Shown here one piece after another: positions 16,057-18,547 of a stretch of 18,547 bases of DNA (the first letter of the stretch is position 1; every line of letters starts with the position of its first letter). The position numbers and the translations under genes were made by a program. The notes beneath the pieces were generated by a model. The model did not search any database, was not told the DNA's origin, and saw only the letters and a list, made by a program, of their open reading frames with translations. The DNA is from Parvibacillus sp035426385 (GTDB lineage: Bacteria; Bacteroidota; Bacteroidia; Chitinophagales; Saprospiraceae). The DNA lies in NCBI GenBank assembly GCA_035426385.1, contig DAOLZQ010000057.1, positions 1 through 18,547 of the forward strand, read 5' to 3'.

Positions 16057-16163
16057 GCAAAATGGATTGTAAACCAATAAAGCAGCACGATCAAAAGTAT
16101 CAAATACACGACCAGGGCTATATATTTATTTCGCCAGGATTGGTTCTGACCTGTTTCATTCAT
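16053..16163 (-). CDS. 36-residue single-pass membrane peptide between deacetylase and transporter
   Basis: A short reading frame of 36 codons plus stop fills the gap between the deacetylase and transporter genes. Its ATG (16163-16161) overlaps the end of the deacetylase gene, and its TGA overlaps the transporter ATG as ATGA. Translation gives a polar N-terminus (MNETGQNQSWRNK), then one membrane helix at about 14-33 (IALVVYLILLIVLLYWF) with Tyr/Trp at the edges, ending THIHFA-like in sequence TIHFA. Arg11 and Lys13 before the helix suggest cytoplasmic N-terminus and outward C-terminus. The tight overlaps on both sides and the perfect membrane-peptide character argue that it is a real gene. 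Small membrane partners of SSS transporters are known (for example YhdT next to PanF), but they are larger, so similarity in role is inference. I do not recognise a named family. Confidence 0.7.
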   Translation of the reverse strand: MNETGQNQSWRNKYIALVVYLILLIVLLYWFTIHFA

Positions 16164-18547
16164 TTACCGGCAGATTGATCAGATTTGACATCAAACGAAA
16201 GGCGCCCGGCACACCTGCCGGCAATTCACGGAAGAAAACCAGGCCGGTATAGACAAAATTGCCTTTGCCATAAGGAGCTATTATCAAACTCCCATCAGTC
16301 GGTTTTTCATTTTGGTCATTCATCAGAAATACAGACCTATAGGCTTTGTCACGGGTGCCTGCGAAGTAGATGCCCCTTTCCTGTACCCATCCATCGAAAT
16401 CAGCATCAGAGATCTTATTCGGAAAATTCAAAGCAGGTTCAGCTGCATTTATAAAGGATACCTTTGCGCCCTCTTCAGTCACCCTGTCACGGGTGATTGA
16501 AAAAGGAAATGGACCTATTTCTCCTTTCAGTGGTCCCACACGTGTATTCGTATTATATTGTACTATGAGGTTGCCTCCTTGTGAGATATATTTCATCAGT
16601 TGGTCGTGATAGCCAAATAAATCTTCGTGCACATTATAAGCCCTTATACCCATGATGATCGCATCATAATTTTTTAACTCAGTGGAAGGTATGCGTGCTG
16701 CCTCGATGATGTCCACGTCATATCCTATTGACTTCAGGCTAGATGCTACATCATCGCCTGCTCCCGGTATATAGGCTATTCTTTTCTTACCGATTGCGAT
16801 TGTGATGCGTTCTAGATTTATTGCACTTTTTCGTAGAATTAATTGATTGGGGATGTGATCATATTCGATCTTTTGTTGCGATAGTTCATAGAGCTTAGCA
16901 CCATTTTCTAATTTTGCGTAGATGTTTAATACACCTTTAGCCGATTTACTTTTTATGTCCGGTGTGATAGCAATGGTAATGTCTTTTGTTTCTCCTTCAC
17001 TGGCGAAATGGAAGGGTATCGAAGCGGGCGCTACTGAGTAGCCTGTACCCATTTCGAATACTAGTGTACCTGAAACATTTGCTGAATTACTGGATAATTG
17101 CATCTGTAATTCTTGTCTTTCACTACCGGCAAATAGTAAATGTTCGGGAGCTCCGGACAGGTGCACTGCCGGCAGGATATAGAAAGGCTGCTTGATATCA
17201 CCTCTAGTAGGATCCACTCTTTTATACAAAAGAGGTGTTCTGACGGAAATGATATCGCCCTGTATATTCAGTTGAATTTCTGCTTCATATAATGCTGGTC
17301 CTTGTGGCTGGCCCAGAAGATTAGGATTCGAGATGCGGTATATATTTCCGTCTGCCGGTTCGAGTAGCCAATAGGGAGAGCTCAGCGAAGCTGCTTTGTT
17401 GATAGCAAGCGAATGTGCCAATTTGATTAATATATTTTTAGATAAATTTAGTTCCGCAGTCGAATCTTTTTGATCCGGAAAAATGATCTTACCGACTCTG
17501 ATTTTATCTGTATTTGAAGCCAATATATTCAACTGCGTACTTATTATTTCACCTTCCACGGCAGTAGGTTGGGTGCTGAGTAATTCGACAAATACACCTG
17601 CACATTTTAGTATAAGCTGATCAGTTTCACCAATCTTGATATCGAGGTAATATCTAAATAACGGGTCGGTTGTTTTAATCGATTTTAATTTTGCTTTAAT
17701 GGCTACCAGTGCCGGAATATTTTTTTCTACTTGAAGAAAATCAAACTGGCTTATTGCCGACTGAATGGTTTTACTCAGTTCAGTTCCGGGGCTACCGAAG
17801 CGGGACCAACTGAAATCGAAGGCATCAAGGGGTGATTTCTTTGGCATTTTACCCTTCAAGTACTTGAAATATTCCATTATTTCACCTCGAAGGATTTCAG
17901 CGCCGAACCCCTGGCTTTTGTGCATAGTTCTACTCTCTGCTGCTATCTCTCCTACTCGTCGACCCGTCAGCTCATTTAGACCTCCGATCTCCATCTTGAG
18001 CTGATCCTCGCTGATGGTATTTGTGCTGCCGAAATTGAAAGTGTTCCACAACAAGGTGGCTGGTTGCCAGGTGCCAAACTCACCGGCAGATGAGGGGAAA
18101 ATAGCCGGATTTCCTGCGATGACATAGGCAGAATCAGCCAGAATAGCGGAAGCAGTATGATGTCCGTGTCCGCCCTCGCCTGTGGTGGGGAAGCGGCAGA
18201 TCACCAGGTCGGGTTTAAACTCCCTGAAGGCGTGCACTACATCAGAGAGCACAGTGGTCTCATCCCACTTCTGAAGTGTCTCTTTCGGCGTCTTGGAGTA
18301 GCCGAAATCGACTGCACGTGTAAAAAATTGTCTCGCGCCATCCACCTTTCGAGCAGCAAGAAGCTCCTGCGTACGGATCACGCCCAGTCCTTCACCCAGT
18401 TCCTTGCCAATGAGGTTCTGACCGCCATCACCCCGTGTCAGAGACAGATATCCAGTACGTAGCCCTTCATTATTGGCCATATAGCTGAGCAGCCGCGTAT
18501 TCTCATCGTCAGGATGTGCGGCGACGTATAGCACGCTACCTACCTTG
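16156..18547 (-). CDS. PIG-L family deacetylase with C-terminal GATase-like domain (5' end outside window)
   Basis: Zinc-dependent PIG-L/LmbE-type deacetylase, a family that removes acetyl groups from N-acetyl sugars and related compounds. The coding frame runs off the right edge (KVGS before VLYVAAHPDDE), so the true start and any signal peptide are unseen; about 796 residues are present. Seen: zinc motif AHPDDE at 18519-18502, the second motif HGHH (His123 and His126, counting from the codon at 18534) within GEGGHGHHTAS, catalytic domain to about residue 215, then a long accessory region with a beta-sandwich-like stretch near 470-560, and an alpha/beta domain from about 580 (RIAYIPGAGDDVASSLKSIG, then YDAIIMGIRAYN) resembling ThuA/GATase1-like folds. 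This large multi-domain layout is familiar in Bacteroidota and much longer than the roughly 230-residue simple PIG-L enzymes such as BshB. The metal ligands look intact. Its stop overlaps the start of the small membrane gene, placing it first in a three-gene unit with the transporter. The substrate is not evident. Confidence 0.88.
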   Translation of the reverse strand, partial: KVGSVLYVAAHPDDENTRLLSYMANNEGLRTGYLSLTRGDGGQNLIGKELGEGLGVIRTQELLAARKVDGARQFFTRAVDFGYSKTPKETLQKWDETTVLSDVVHAFREFKPDLVICRFPTTGEGGHGHHTASAILADSAYVIAGNPAIFPSSAGEFGTWQPATLLWNTFNFGSTNTISEDQLKMEIGGLNELTGRRVGEIAAESRTMHKSQGFGAEILRGEIMEYFKYLKGKMPKKSPLDAFDFSWSRFGSPGTELSKTIQSAISQFDFLQVEKNIPALVAIKAKLKSIKTTDPLFRYYLDIKIGETDQLILKCAGVFVELLSTQPTAVEGEIISTQLNILASNTDKIRVGKIIFPDQKDSTAELNLSKNILIKLAHSLAINKAASLSSPYWLLEPADGNIYRISNPNLLGQPQGPALYEAEIQLNIQGDIISVRTPLLYKRVDPTRGDIKQPFYILPAVHLSGAPEHLLFAGSERQELQMQLSSNSANVSGTLVFEMGTGYSVAPASIPFHFASEGETKDITIAITPDIKSKSAKGVLNIYAKLENGAKLYELSQQKIEYDHIPNQLILRKSAINLERITIAIGKKRIAYIPGAGDDVASSLKSIGYDVDIIEAARIPSTELKNYDAIIMGIRAYNVHEDLFGYHDQLMKYISQGGNLIVQYNTNTRVGPLKGEIGPFPFSITRDRVTEEGAKVSFINAAEPALNFPNKISDADFDGWVQERGIYFAGTRDKAYRSVFLMNDQNEKPTDGSLIIAPYGKGNFVYTGLVFFRELPAGVPGAFRLMSNLINLPVNE

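Noticed and set aside
16185..16609. Three overlapping plus-strand frames opposite the deacetylase C-terminus
   Set aside because: Shadows of the minus-strand gene with no recognisable protein features.

Overview
The window looks like a chromosomal segment of a Bacteroidota bacterium, most likely of the Chitinophagia/Saprospiria type. The signs are a PorW/SprE-like type IX secretion lipoprotein, a TamB paired with a lipoprotein-type Omp85 protein (TamL), a DUF2911 protein, a large PIG-L deacetylase, AT-rich intergenic DNA, weak Shine-Dalgarno usage, TTG/GTG starts and a TAnnTTTG-like promoter box. I see no phage, insertion sequence, CRISPR array, tRNA or rRNA. Most of the window is chromosomal housekeeping or envelope-biogenesis content.

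Left part (1-10.9 kb), envelope biogenesis: porW (minus strand) diverges from tamB-tamL (plus strand) across an AT-rich spacer of about 250 bp. tamB and tamL overlap by one base (TAATG), so they are probably translationally coupled. TamB should be the inner-membrane-anchored bridge across the periplasm and TamL its outer-membrane Omp85 lipoprotein partner. PorW carries an unusual histone-tail-like insertion of six KKKxxx units between its first TPR region and the rest.

Middle (10.87-11.34 kb): a gene-free stretch holds a hairpin, a degenerate 8-bp tandem repeat, two arrays of 7-bp repeats with the same consensus on either side of a 100-N scaffold gap, and a third, different 7-bp array. The gap probably marks a repeat that failed to assemble.

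Right part: an Nramp-type metal transporter fused to a universal stress protein domain (plus), a secreted DUF2911 protein with a TPR-like tail (plus), then, convergently on the minus strand, a three-gene unit: a PIG-L deacetylase (N-terminus cut by the window edge), a previously easy-to-miss 36-residue single-pass membrane peptide, and a sodium:solute symporter-family transporter. The three are joined by start/stop overlaps. The small peptide, wedged exactly between enzyme and transporter, is the best candidate for something undescribed. The transporter itself also appears to lack the Ser/Thr pair of the Na2 site and carries a helical insertion of about 85 residues, predicted periplasmic.
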